From contig NZ_JRYR02000001.1 in the NCBI RefSeq assembly GCF_000807855.2, positions 3,720,246 to 3,784,245 of the forward strand: 64,000 bases of DNA, read 5' to 3'. The translations under genes were made by a program, and so were the position numbers. The notes under the pieces were generated by a model that was not told the origin of the DNA, ran no database searches, and was given only the letters and a program-made list of their open reading frames with translations. Origin of the DNA: Flammeovirga pacifica. GTDB taxonomy: Bacteria > Bacteroidota > Bacteroidia > Cytophagales > Flammeovirgaceae. Position 1 is the stretch's first letter; each line of letters starts with the position of its first letter. Positions 1 through 9,850 of the stretch are shown in pieces.

Positions 1-2
1 AT

Positions 3-137
3 TTATTACAGAAAGGAACTGTAAATCATTTCCCTGTACCAGGTCAACAGCTAGATGTTTTACTTTTACCTAATTATACTTTTGGTGGAAGTATTGGTAT
101 CCCAGGAATTGATTATTCAGACAAAGGCTGGAAATAA
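3..137 (+). CDS. C-terminal end of an unrecognised protein (5' cut by window edge)
   Basis: An open frame enters from the left edge and stops with TAA at 135-137, giving the last 44 residues of a protein. The visible part contains the phrases FPVPGQQLDVLLLPNYTFGGSIG and ends YSDKGWK. I do not recognise the family, and no catalytic motif is visible in this fragment. A strong terminator follows 20 bases after the stop, which supports this being a genuine gene end. Function unknown. Confidence 0.6.
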   Translation, partial: LLQKGTVNHFPVPGQQLDVLLLPNYTFGGSIGIPGIDYSDKGWK

Positions 138-157
138 AAAGAATTTGAATTAACTAA

Positions 158-190
158 AGCCATCTAGTTTAATAATTAGATGGCTTTTTG
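158..190 (+). terminator. Rho-independent terminator after the partial gene
   Basis: Inverted repeat AGCCATCTA / TAGATGGCT around a 10-base loop, followed directly by TTTTTG. It separates the partial gene from guaA. Confidence 0.85.
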
Positions 191-282
191 TTTTTGAATT
201 ATAGTTAAATATTATTATTTTTTCAATAAAAACAGCATCTTTGCAAGCATCAAAATATAATCTCTGAATACCATTCTTTATT

Positions 283-1812
283 ATGGACAAGATCTTGATT
301 TACGATTTCGGATCGCAGTATACACAATTGATTGCGAGACGCGTAAGAGAGTTAAACGTTTATTGTGAGATTTTTCCTTACAATCACGAACCTAAAATTA
401 ACCACGCTGACTATAAAGGTGTAATCCTTTCAGGTTCACCTCACTCAGTTTTAGAAGATGATGCACCAAACTTTGATGTATCAGACATTAGAGGTAAAAT
501 GCCTTTATTAGGTGTTTGCTTCGGTGCACAAATGCTTGCCCATCAGAATGGTGGAACAGTTGCACGTTCAGAGCACCGTGAATACGGTCGTGCTAACTTG
601 GACTTTATAGATCATACTAGTCCAATGTTTAAAGGCATTCCTGCTGAATCTCAAGTATGGATGTCTCATGGTGATACAATCACTAATCTTCCAGATAATT
701 TCAAAGTAATTGCTAGTACAAGTAGTATTCCTGTAGCAGCTTATAGACTTTTAGGTGAAGAAACTTTCGGAATTCAATTCCACCCAGAAGTTACTCACTC
801 TAAAGATGGTAAGTTTATGCTGCAAGATTTTGTAGTAGGAGTTTGTGGTTGTAAACAAGACTGGACACCTGAATCATTTGTAGATGCTACAGTAGCCGAA
901 CTAAAAGAAAAGTTAGGCGATGATGAGGTAATTCTTGGTCTATCAGGTGGAGTTGATTCATCTGTTGCAGCAGTTTTATTACATAGAGCAATTGGTAAAA
1001 ACCTTTACTGTATTTTTGTCGATAATGGTCTTCTTCGTAAAAACGAATTTGATTCAGTATTGGAATCTTACAAAGGTTTAGGCTTGAATGTAAAAGGAGT
1101 AAATTCTAAAGATTTATTCTATACTGAATTAGAAGGAAAAACAGATCCTGAAGCAAAAAGAAAAGCTATAGGTAAAGTTTTTGTTGATGTATTCGAAATG
1201 GAGTCGAAATTGGTAGAAAATGCCAAGTGGTTAGGTCAGGGTACAATTTACCCAGATGTAATTGAATCGATTTCTGTTAAAGGACCATCTGCAACTATTA
1301 AATCTCACCATAATGTGGGAGGTTTACCAGATTACATGAAATTAAAAGTAGTGGAACCATTAAACACTTTGTTTAAAGATGAAGTACGTTTAGTTGGTAA
1401 AACACTAAATATTCCTGATGAAATTTTAGGACGTCATCCATTCCCAGGACCAGGTCTTGGTATTCGTATTTTGGGTGATGTAACTGCTGAAAAAGTAGCG
1501 ATTTTACAGGAAGTTGATCATATCTTTATCCAAGGTCTTAAAGATCATGGTTTGTATGATCAAGTATGGCAGGCAGGCGCAATGTTGCTACCTGTACAGT
1601 CTGTAGGTGTAATGGGTGATGAAAGAACATATGAAAAAGTAGTGGCTTTAAGAGCGGTATCATCTTTAGATGGTATGACAGCAGATTGGGTACACCTACC
1701 ATATGAATTCTTAGCTGAAATAAGCAATAATATCATCAATAGAGTAAAAGGAGTAAACAGAGTTGTTTATGATATTAGCTCTAAACCACCTGCAACAATT
1801 GAGTGGGAATAA
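283..1812 (+). CDS. guaA: GMP synthase (glutamine-hydrolysing)
   Basis: Converts XMP, glutamine and ATP to GMP in the cytosol, the last step of guanine nucleotide synthesis. All family parts are visible over 509 residues. The N-terminal class I glutamine amidotransferase has the nucleophile loop [10 protein letters not shown] and the [11 protein letters not shown] histidine/glutamate site. The ATP pyrophosphatase P-loop is [13 protein letters not shown]. The dimerisation domain ends in the diagnostic KPPATIEWE. The length is normal for GuaA. The gene stands alone between two terminators. Upstream at 236-243 is a near-match (CAtcTTTG) to the Bacteroidota -7 element, but no clear -33 element is seen. 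Confidence 0.98.
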   Translation: MDKILIYDFGSQYTQLIARRVRELNVYCEIFPYNHEPKINHADYKGVILSGSPHSVLEDDAPNFDVSDIRGKMPLLGVCFGAQMLAHQNGGTVARSEHREYGRANLDFIDHTSPMFKGIPAESQVWMSHGDTITNLPDNFKVIASTSSIPVAAYRLLGEETFGIQFHPEVTHSKDGKFMLQDFVVGVCGCKQDWTPESFVDATVAELKEKLGDDEVILGLSGGVDSSVAAVLLHRAIGKNLYCIFVDNGLLRKNEFDSVLESYKGLGLNVKGVNSKDLFYTELEGKTDPEAKRKAIGKVFVDVFEMESKLVENAKWLGQGTIYPDVIESISVKGPSATIKSHHNVGGLPDYMKLKVVEPLNTLFKDEVRLVGKTLNIPDEILGRHPFPGPGLGIRILGDVTAEKVAILQEVDHIFIQGLKDHGLYDQVWQAGAMLLPVQSVGVMGDERTYEKVVALRAVSSLDGMTADWVHLPYEFLAEISNNIINRVKGVNRVVYDISSKPPATIEWE

Positions 1813-1864
1813 TCTAGTCTTATCTATATTAACTAGTTAGCTTTTAAGAGCTAACATCAATCAC

Positions 1865-1893
1865 AAAGGCGAAGAATTTTCTTCGCCTTTTTT
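1865..1893 (+). terminator. guaA terminator
   Basis: AAAGGCGAAGAA / TTCGCCTTT hairpin followed by a T run, 52 bases after the guaA stop. A weaker hairpin (GTTAGCT / AGCTAAC) lies just before it, near 1836-1855. Confidence 0.85.
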
Positions 1894-2125
1894 ATTGATT
1901 TCTATTTTTTACTAATTATATTTTTAATTATTCTTATGAATAATATAATTAATTCAATCTATTTATATTAATGTAGTTTGAATCTTATAAAAACTTAAAA
2001 ATTTAACAATTTAAGTTTCTTTATTTTTCATAATTGTACTAACCTTGTGTTAATAAAGCAAAATTTGATAAGCTAAAAATTTTTTTACGACAAACTTTCG
2101 CGCCGTACAAACACGACTCAACTTC
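1894..2125. other. AT-rich intergenic region ahead of the large secretion/toxin gene run
   Basis: There is no open frame longer than a shadow. The region must hold the promoter for the twelve-gene run that follows, but I see only imperfect matches to TTG-N19-TAnnTTTG: TAacCTTG at 2040-2047 and the sequence around ACTTTCGC near 2093-2102. No riboswitch-like structure was recognised. Confidence 0.4.
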
Positions 2126-5100
2126 ATGAATAAGCTAACTTTATTATTTCTATTTATTTGTATAACTAATTCATTTTCACAAACACATGGTGTAATTGGA
2201 GATGATTTAGGAGTGTATTGTGGTAAAGTTAAATTTCGTCCTCCTTCATTTCTAAAGAGTAGCTTCATTGGTGGAAATTATACTTTTGAAGTCTGGGCAA
2301 GAGACCCAAAATATATAATTAATGCTAATAAAGAAGATGATTTTTTAAACATTGAAGATGATGGATGGGTAAGTGTTTTCACACAAGTAGTACCGGGTAA
2401 TGCAAGTGTAATTGAAACTGATGAATTAATTGGTGCAGATACAAAGTATTTAGGAAAGCAATTAAGAATCAAAGTGAAAAGATCTTCTTTCGAAAGTCAA
2501 TATATGTATTTTTACATATTACCTAACTTACTAGAAGACAACTTTTCAATTAGTACAGCAGCTATTGATGAATGTAAAGGACGTTATATCGATTTGACCC
2601 TAACAAATTTAAGTTACAAGAACAAAGAACTTAATCTTATTGTATATCCTAAAAATGACAATGGCAATTGGTATACAATTGATAATAGTAAAGTGCCAAA
2701 AGTACAAGCTGTATCAATATATAGTGATGTTATAAAATTTAATGATACAGACGAACCTATTGTTAATGATCAAAATAAAAATTTAGAAATAGTAAAAATA
2801 GGTAATAAAATTAGACTCTATTTTAACGGTGATGAGGATCAAGGTTTTTTTGTTCAAATAACTGAAACATCAGGAGATACAGAACAATTTGTGACCTACA
2901 GTCAATACCTCGAAGATTTTATATCAATAAATAGTCTTCAATCTTCTTGTCCCACACAATTTGAAATAAACTTTAACGGAATAACAAAGGAAGTATTATC
3001 AGTTGAAGGAGTACAAATTAACCCTGGAAATCCTAGTTTTTATAATCATACAGAATCCACATACTATGGAATTAGTTCCATAAATTTTACTGCTTCTGGT
3101 GGTTATTATGGGAATACAAATAGTGGTTATAGAGATATAAGTCAAGATATTTCAATAGACAAAAAAGATCCAGAAGAATATAGAAGTGAACATACTATTG
3201 AAGATATAATTATATCAACTAATTGTGATCCTCGCGAAACTAGTACATTTAATATAAATTTAACAAGTCCTGACGCTCCGACTTTTACAGTAGAAGGGAT
3301 AAACATTGATAATTCAAACCCGTCGGGTACCATTAATGTTAGTAATTTAAGTATTGATGATAATAATACTGATGGTTACAGTTATACGTATAAACTATTT
3401 GAAAATAATGTATCTGACCCTATTTCAGAGCTTACTGATGTAGCATATGGGATTGATTTATCTTTTGAAAACCTTCTTGATGGAGATTATTATGTAAAAT
3501 TATTTGTTACTAATAATACAACACAAAATTCTTTTTGGGTAGAAAATAAAGATATAGATAACAATAGAGTAATCTATAATATTGATAACATTAGAGGACC
3601 AAGTATTTATAATATTTCCTTAGGAAGGACAATTCCACATATATCTTCTAATTCACTTTCTGTATCATATGATGTTCCCTTTTCTATATTTGTTAGTGGA
3701 CAAAATGTTATTCCTGATGAAGGAATAACAGTTACTTTAATAGATGATGATGGAAATGAAATTTCTCAAAATTTTTCAGCAAGTGACTTTGGAGTAAATA
3801 ATGAATTATTGGTCACATTTAACGATGTTAATGTGGGGGTATATGACGGCAATGCTTTAAATTATAGTGTACAAATTACTGAATCTATTAATGATGTAGT
3901 AACTTATTCACAAACTCAAACCATCTCTTTACAAGAAGCAGCTCCAGTTATTATTTCTGATAATGGTACAGATCCATTATATACAGAAACGCATTATTCA
4001 ATGGGAAATATCCCAAATGAGCTAGCTAAATTTTCGCTAAACATTCAAGGTGACCAAGATTTAACATATTACATCTACAAATCTTATATAAATAGAGATG
4101 GAGATATTATTTGGGAACCGTTGCCAGAAAGTGTTAATATTCAACCTTCTGGAAATAATATTGATATTAGTTCACTTTATCCAGATTTTGAATATAGATT
4201 ATTAATAACAGATAGACTTTATCCCAATGATACTGACAAGAATACAATTGTGAGTGCTTTGGATGAACTAGGTAAAGATGAATATGCTGGTCAATGTTGG
4301 GTGTCTTCAAGCGAATCGTTTTCAGTTGTACAAGCTGCTGTTGGTGATTTGTCGTTAAGTAGTCAACAAGCATTAACAGATGACTTTCAGATCATTTGTA
4401 ATGGAGGTAATGTGTCTCTAAGCTCGACAATTACTTCCACTATTGATGGTTATCAACCTCCTTACTATTATATTGGGTCTGAAGCTCCAACTCAGGTAGA
4501 TCAATTTGAAAGAATAAATACTTTAACTGATCCATTATCTTTTGACACTGAAGAAAGAGGGAATTACAAGACATTTCCTGCTGGAAACTATTCTATTTAT
4601 ATTTTAGAAAAACCTGTTTATGACTTACTGTCTACTAATGATTTAAGAGGATTTTATTCTGCCACTTCTTTTGTATTAAACGAACCAGAGATTATTGGTA
4701 TCACATTATCTATTAATGAAGAATATAGAAGTGAGAGTGATCAAATATTTCATGTATCTAGATTTGATGGTACAGATGGTAAAGTTGAAGCTACTGTAAT
4801 AGGAGGTCAGCCACCTTATGCATTAACATTACAAGATGAAAACTCCTCAGATAATTATTTTCAAAGTGATATTGCTACTTCTTATGAATATTCAGGATTG
4901 AAAGGTAGTGATTATACAATTAATACATTATCAGACAATTTAGGTTGTACAGCATCTAGTACTGTCAATTCAGTAACTTTATCTAAACCAAACCCACTTC
5001 AAATTGATCAATTTGAGTCTGTACATAATTATGGAGGTTTAGGATATGATATTTCGGAGTATCAAGGGAATGATGGAGCTATTTCTATAAGCGTATCAGA

Positions 5101-8100
5101 AGGTATTGAAAATTATACTGCTTACCTTTATCATAAAAATGAAGGAGAAACACAGTATACCTTAGTAAATACATCTGCAACTCCATTTTCGGATATAGAA
5201 GTGGAGGAGTTCACAGGTTTGGAAAAGGGCTATTATAAAGTGGTAGTAGTTGATAAATATTTTAATCAAACTCTTCCAACACAATTTTCAAATCTATCTA
5301 CAATTGTAACAGATAACTCATCTATTTCAGGAGATATTGTAATATCAGAAGATATTGAATTGGTTGAACCTGAAGAATTAATTGTTACTATTGAGAGTCT
5401 TGAAAATTATCAAACTCATCCAGATTCATCTGCTTATCATGTACAATGTAATTTTGGAAATAAAGCTAAAAATGGTATTGCCTATTTTAATATATCAGGA
5501 GGTATTCCATTAACTCATCCGGTACCAACCGATGGTCAATATTATCAATTCACTTTTAATAGAGGAGCTGAATCTGTAACAATAAATGTAGATGTTACTA
5601 AGAATGCCGAAAATAAATGGGAAGTGGTTTCAAATGTAAATCAAATCCATGCTGGAATTTTAGAAATCACCGTTGAGGATTCGCAAAATACTATAGCAGA
5701 AACAAATACAACCTTAATCCCTCCACATGCAATAGAAGTTGCTTTCTTAAAACCTAAAGCACCGGATTGTATAGATGCTAATAATGGCACTATAAAAATG
5801 GAAATTAAAGGAGGAATTCCTGTAGCTGTTGGTCAATCTTATACATTAACTTTTGGAAATGATATTAGGATTTATGAAGATCTTGAAGATTATAATGAAG
5901 CAGAAGGTAGCAAAACATTTACTTTAAAAGATGCTTATAGTTGTCCATGTGAAATAATTGACGATACTCAAACAGAGTATGTAGAAACTTTCTATGAAAT
6001 TGACCAATTAAATACTATACAAACTTTTAATCAAGCAGCAGTTGATGAAATTAATCTAGATCCAATTGTTAGAGATCAATGGTCTGGGCCTACTACTTTT
6101 ATGTATTATTTATCAGATTACTTTCCATTTTCTATAGAAGTACAATCTGATTCTACTAGTTGTTTTGAAGCAGAAGATGGTTTTTTTACAATTTCAAATT
6201 TTTATGGGGGAGCAGGAGAGTTGTATTCTCTTGAGGTGAGAAAAGGAATCCAATTAATTCAAGTAGAGGAAAATATTTCAGCTACAGATCAAATAGTAAT
6301 TAATAACCTTGAAGCTGGAACATATACCTTATCCTTAAAAGATGCTCTATGTACTAATTATAGAAATATTGATACAGTATTTGTTACTAGATATGTAGGT
6401 CCTACTGGAGAGACTGCTTCATCAGATCAGTTTGCTTATGGACAAGCAGCAATTAGAGAGCCTGACCCTTTAATTGCTAATATTACTCCAATACAAACCT
6501 CTTGTTATGGCACTCCATCCGGAGAATTATCAATGAATATTACAGGAGGTCATTTACCTTATACAATAACAGTCTATGTAGAAAATACAGCTAATTTAGG
6601 GGGATATGATTCTTTAGTTTATTCTCAAACAGTAGATAGTCATGATGTTATTGTAGATCAGTTATTCGGAGATAAAAAATATAGAGTTCATATTTCTGAT
6701 TTAATGTCATGTGAAGTAGAAACTCGATATGAAAATGCTTTAGAAAAATTTGATGATAATTTGAAATACTATGGTGTATATTATGTTGAGGAAAGGCCAA
6801 GTATAATATTACCATTGGTTTCAAATATTGGAGCTTTAGATCAATCATGTGAAAATATTCTAGATGGTAGTCTTTGGTTCAATACCTTAGGAAACTCTTC
6901 TGGTACATTATTTAGATGGATAGATAGTAAGGGAAATTTAACTGCTGAATTAAGTGTTACAAACCCCAATTCGATTGAAAAGTTAGAATGGCAATCTTTA
7001 CCATCAGGAAACTATACTTTACAATTTAGAGAAAGTGAAAGTTGTGATTGGAAGACAACAACTAGAGTGAAAAATATTGAAATCTTACCAGCATTAACTC
7101 TAGAAATTGATAAAGTACTTCATGTTAGTAATGACAATTATACTGTTTTTCTCAATGCAAATACAATAAAAGGAAGTCTGAGAATTGATAAAAAACAAGC
7201 TGATGGTAGTTGGTTGAATATACAATCTCTAACTGTAAATCATGAAGCTATATTTTTAGAAAACCTATCTGAGGGAGAGTATCAGTTTACATTATATTAT
7301 GATGGAATCCCTGAATGTTCATCGGATATAAAAATATTAGATACAAATACAGCTGATATTGTAGAATTTGCAGCAATCGTTAATACGAAAGATCCTTCAT
7401 GTGGGAACACACCTAATGGTACGGCATCATTTGAATTAATCAATAGAATTGCTGCTGATATAAGAAATATAAGTTGGAAGGATGAAAATAATAATATTTT
7501 AGGAACAACTTCTTCGATAAATAATCTTTTAGACGGAAATTATATTCTAGAATTAGAAGATAATAATGGAATAAAAGTTCAATCTTCTTTCACTTTAGCT
7601 AGCCCTGATGATTTATCTATTATTAATGAGTTAGCTCTCGCCCCGAATTGTGTTGATGGAATGGACGGTCAAGTTATTTTACAAGTTTTGGGAGGGGCAT
7701 CAGAAAATTATAATTTTAATTGGGTAGACATTAATACATTAAGGTCAGTGTCTAATGAGAAAATTCTTACTAATGTTCCTTCTGGAACGTATGATGTAAC
7801 AATTGCTGATTCAGATAATCCTACATGTACTACTTCTACAACAGTAGAAATACCGGAAGCGAAAACACTTTTTGTAGATAATATTGTGATTTCTAATCCC
7901 ACTTTTAATGGAGTTAGTAATGGTAGTATTTCAATTTCGCCAAGAGGAGGAGTTGGACCATATATTGTTTTTTGGAAAGATCAACAGCAGTATGGTAATA
8001 CATTAGAAAACCTTTCAATTGGTAGTTACCCAGTTTTAATAACTGATAAAAATAATTGTCAAAAAGATACAATAATTAATATAGATCAACAGCCTGAATT

Positions 8101-9838
8101 ATTAGCTGTTACTATTCTTAATAAGGAGGATGAAGCTTGTTATGGTGCAAGAAATGGATCTGTAGAGATTGAAATAACAGGAGGGACGGCTCCTTATTTT
8201 ATAGAATGGAATAATAACCAACGAGGTAACACCTTATCAGGTGTGTCTGAAGGAACATACACTGCTAAAGTAACAGATGTATCAGGGTTTTCTTCGTCTT
8301 TTGATATTAGTATTGGGGGGAATACTCCTATGGTTATAACTCTTAACCAAATTATTCATCCATCTTGTGTAGGAAGTGCTGATGGAAGTATGATTTTAGA
8401 TATTACAGGTGGCACAGGTGATTATCAATTTGATTTAGGGGCAGAAGTTAAGATTTCTAATGAAGGAAGTATATATACTATTTCTGGTTTTGAAAGTGGA
8501 AGATATGATGTAAATATAACAGATGAAAAAGGTTGTTCTGCATCTATTTATGATAACCGTTTTATTGATCCAGATCCTATAGTTATAACTGATTTTATTG
8601 TAACGGAACCTTTATGTAACGGTGGTGCAGATGGAAGTATTGAACTTATTGTTAAAGGAGGTTCAGGTAATTATAATTTTGTTTGGGAGGGCTATACTTC
8701 TAATCAATCAAAACTTGAAAATATTTCATCAGGAATATATAAAGTAACAATTACTGATGAAGATAAAGGTTGTTTGGTAGAAGAGAGCTTCTTCTTATCA
8801 GAGGTTTCTCAACTTAGTGCAAGTATTGTAAATCCTAAAAATCCCTCATGTGTTGGGGAATCTGGAGGATCAATTAATGTAATGGTAACTGGAGGTACTG
8901 CTCCATATACGTATTTATGGTCTGATGGTCAAACAACTTCAACTGCAACTAACCTTGAGGCTGGTAACTATTCAGTAACGATTACAGATAAAAATCAATG
9001 CTCAATTAGTTTGGATCACACAATCATAGATCCTCAACCTATTCAGATTAATGTTCCGAACTTACAAGAATTAATAGAAATATGTGAAGGAACAACATTT
9101 TCTTTAAATGCTGGAAGTGAGTGGAGTAAAGTAGAATGGACTTCTGATAGAGGACTTTATTCTGAAGAAAGTGAAATGTTATTTACATCACCTGGTAATT
9201 ATCAATTGAAAGTGACTAATACTTTGGGCTGTCAAGAAAGTGTTTCTTTTGAAGTGGTAACAAGAGATGATTTGCTAAATGCTAATTATGTGATAGAGTC
9301 ATCGCCAGAGCATGGGATTGATACTTATCATATTATAGATCTTTCTTGGCCTATACCTGATAATATAGAATGGTCAATTGAACCAAAAGTAGCAATAATT
9401 GATAGTTCAGATCATGAACTAGAAATAAGATTTATTGAAAAAGGGACGCATACAATAACTCTTAGAGCAATGTTGTCTGGCTGTCTTGCTGAGATCCAAA
9501 GAGAGATCGAAGTAACGACAAGTACTAATGGAAGATTGGTGATTTTTGATCCAAAACAACAACCTGATCAACAAGAAGTAGAGGTGGTTTCAATGGATGT
9601 TTATCCAAATCCATCAAATGGTCATCTAAATATTAATATTGAATTTATTGAAACTATGGATGCGGTATTAACATTGATAACATTAGGTGATAATAAAAAG
9701 ATTTGGGAAGAAAATCTGAGAAATAAGAGTAACTACTCAATGATTTACAATAATACTAAACTACCAACTGGTCTATATCTTTTACAACTCACTACAAATA
9801 ATACTGTTCATGTTGTAAAAGTGATGATAATGAAATAA
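2126..9838 (+). CDS. Giant SprB-repeat surface protein with T9SS type A sorting domain
   Basis: Secreted 2570-residue protein, probably a surface adhesin or filament. A signal peptide covers about residues 1-19 (ending SFSQ). Residues ~20-880 are diverse beta-rich/Ig-like sequence. From ~885 to ~2300 there are about a dozen SprB-type repeats, each with a cysteine, a DGS/NGS turn and a GG motif such as DITGGTGDY, IVKGGSGNY or MVTGGTAPY, closing with VTITD. Residues ~2490-2570 form a T9SS type A C-terminal sorting domain (DVYPNPSNG ... LPTGLYLLQL). SprB of Flavobacterium johnsoniae is the gliding adhesin; there, SprB repeats go with T9SS export. Export through the T9SS and anchoring follow from family knowledge. 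The ligand is unknown. It is first in the run, 12 bases before the next gene. Confidence 0.88.
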   Translation: MNKLTLLFLFICITNSFSQTHGVIGDDLGVYCGKVKFRPPSFLKSSFIGGNYTFEVWARDPKYIINANKEDDFLNIEDDGWVSVFTQVVPGNASVIETDELIGADTKYLGKQLRIKVKRSSFESQYMYFYILPNLLEDNFSISTAAIDECKGRYIDLTLTNLSYKNKELNLIVYPKNDNGNWYTIDNSKVPKVQAVSIYSDVIKFNDTDEPIVNDQNKNLEIVKIGNKIRLYFNGDEDQGFFVQITETSGDTEQFVTYSQYLEDFISINSLQSSCPTQFEINFNGITKEVLSVEGVQINPGNPSFYNHTESTYYGISSINFTASGGYYGNTNSGYRDISQDISIDKKDPEEYRSEHTIEDIIISTNCDPRETSTFNINLTSPDAPTFTVEGINIDNSNPSGTINVSNLSIDDNNTDGYSYTYKLFENNVSDPISELTDVAYGIDLSFENLLDGDYYVKLFVTNNTTQNSFWVENKDIDNNRVIYNIDNIRGPSIYNISLGRTIPHISSNSLSVSYDVPFSIFVSGQNVIPDEGITVTLIDDDGNEISQNFSASDFGVNNELLVTFNDVNVGVYDGNALNYSVQITESINDVVTYSQTQTISLQEAAPVIISDNGTDPLYTETHYSMGNIPNELAKFSLNIQGDQDLTYYIYKSYINRDGDIIWEPLPESVNIQPSGNNIDISSLYPDFEYRLLITDRLYPNDTDKNTIVSALDELGKDEYAGQCWVSSSESFSVVQAAVGDLSLSSQQALTDDFQIICNGGNVSLSSTITSTIDGYQPPYYYIGSEAPTQVDQFERINTLTDPLSFDTEERGNYKTFPAGNYSIYILEKPVYDLLSTNDLRGFYSATSFVLNEPEIIGITLSINEEYRSESDQIFHVSRFDGTDGKVEATVIGGQPPYALTLQDENSSDNYFQSDIATSYEYSGLKGSDYTINTLSDNLGCTASSTVNSVTLSKPNPLQIDQFESVHNYGGLGYDISEYQGNDGAISISVSEGIENYTAYLYHKNEGETQYTLVNTSATPFSDIEVEEFTGLEKGYYKVVVVDKYFNQTLPTQFSNLSTIVTDNSSISGDIVISEDIELVEPEELIVTIESLENYQTHPDSSAYHVQCNFGNKAKNGIAYFNISGGIPLTHPVPTDGQYYQFTFNRGAESVTINVDVTKNAENKWEVVSNVNQIHAGILEITVEDSQNTIAETNTTLIPPHAIEVAFLKPKAPDCIDANNGTIKMEIKGGIPVAVGQSYTLTFGNDIRIYEDLEDYNEAEGSKTFTLKDAYSCPCEIIDDTQTEYVETFYEIDQLNTIQTFNQAAVDEINLDPIVRDQWSGPTTFMYYLSDYFPFSIEVQSDSTSCFEAEDGFFTISNFYGGAGELYSLEVRKGIQLIQVEENISATDQIVINNLEAGTYTLSLKDALCTNYRNIDTVFVTRYVGPTGETASSDQFAYGQAAIREPDPLIANITPIQTSCYGTPSGELSMNITGGHLPYTITVYVENTANLGGYDSLVYSQTVDSHDVIVDQLFGDKKYRVHISDLMSCEVETRYENALEKFDDNLKYYGVYYVEERPSIILPLVSNIGALDQSCENILDGSLWFNTLGNSSGTLFRWIDSKGNLTAELSVTNPNSIEKLEWQSLPSGNYTLQFRESESCDWKTTTRVKNIEILPALTLEIDKVLHVSNDNYTVFLNANTIKGSLRIDKKQADGSWLNIQSLTVNHEAIFLENLSEGEYQFTLYYDGIPECSSDIKILDTNTADIVEFAAIVNTKDPSCGNTPNGTASFELINRIAADIRNISWKDENNNILGTTSSINNLLDGNYILELEDNNGIKVQSSFTLASPDDLSIINELALAPNCVDGMDGQVILQVLGGASENYNFNWVDINTLRSVSNEKILTNVPSGTYDVTIADSDNPTCTTSTTVEIPEAKTLFVDNIVISNPTFNGVSNGSISISPRGGVGPYIVFWKDQQQYGNTLENLSIGSYPVLITDKNNCQKDTIINIDQQPELLAVTILNKEDEACYGARNGSVEIEITGGTAPYFIEWNNNQRGNTLSGVSEGTYTAKVTDVSGFSSSFDISIGGNTPMVITLNQIIHPSCVGSADGSMILDITGGTGDYQFDLGAEVKISNEGSIYTISGFESGRYDVNITDEKGCSASIYDNRFIDPDPIVITDFIVTEPLCNGGADGSIELIVKGGSGNYNFVWEGYTSNQSKLENISSGIYKVTITDEDKGCLVEESFFLSEVSQLSASIVNPKNPSCVGESGGSINVMVTGGTAPYTYLWSDGQTTSTATNLEAGNYSVTITDKNQCSISLDHTIIDPQPIQINVPNLQELIEICEGTTFSLNAGSEWSKVEWTSDRGLYSEESEMLFTSPGNYQLKVTNTLGCQESVSFEVVTRDDLLNANYVIESSPEHGIDTYHIIDLSWPIPDNIEWSIEPKVAIIDSSDHELEIRFIEKGTHTITLRAMLSGCLAEIQREIEVTTSTNGRLVIFDPKQQPDQQEVEVVSMDVYPNPSNGHLNINIEFIETMDAVLTLITLGDNKKIWEENLRNKSNYSMIYNNTKLPTGLYLLQLTTNNTVHVVKVMIMK

Positions 9839-9850
9839 TTAAAAACAAAA

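Noticed and set aside
2278-7902. Minus-strand open frames under the SprB-repeat gene
   Set aside because: They are short, have no homology, start or operon context, and mirror a long real gene on the other strand.
8137-9000. Tandem DNA repeats or recombination hot spot in the SprB-like gene
   Set aside because: The repeats are at protein level and well diverged; I saw no long identical DNA copies.
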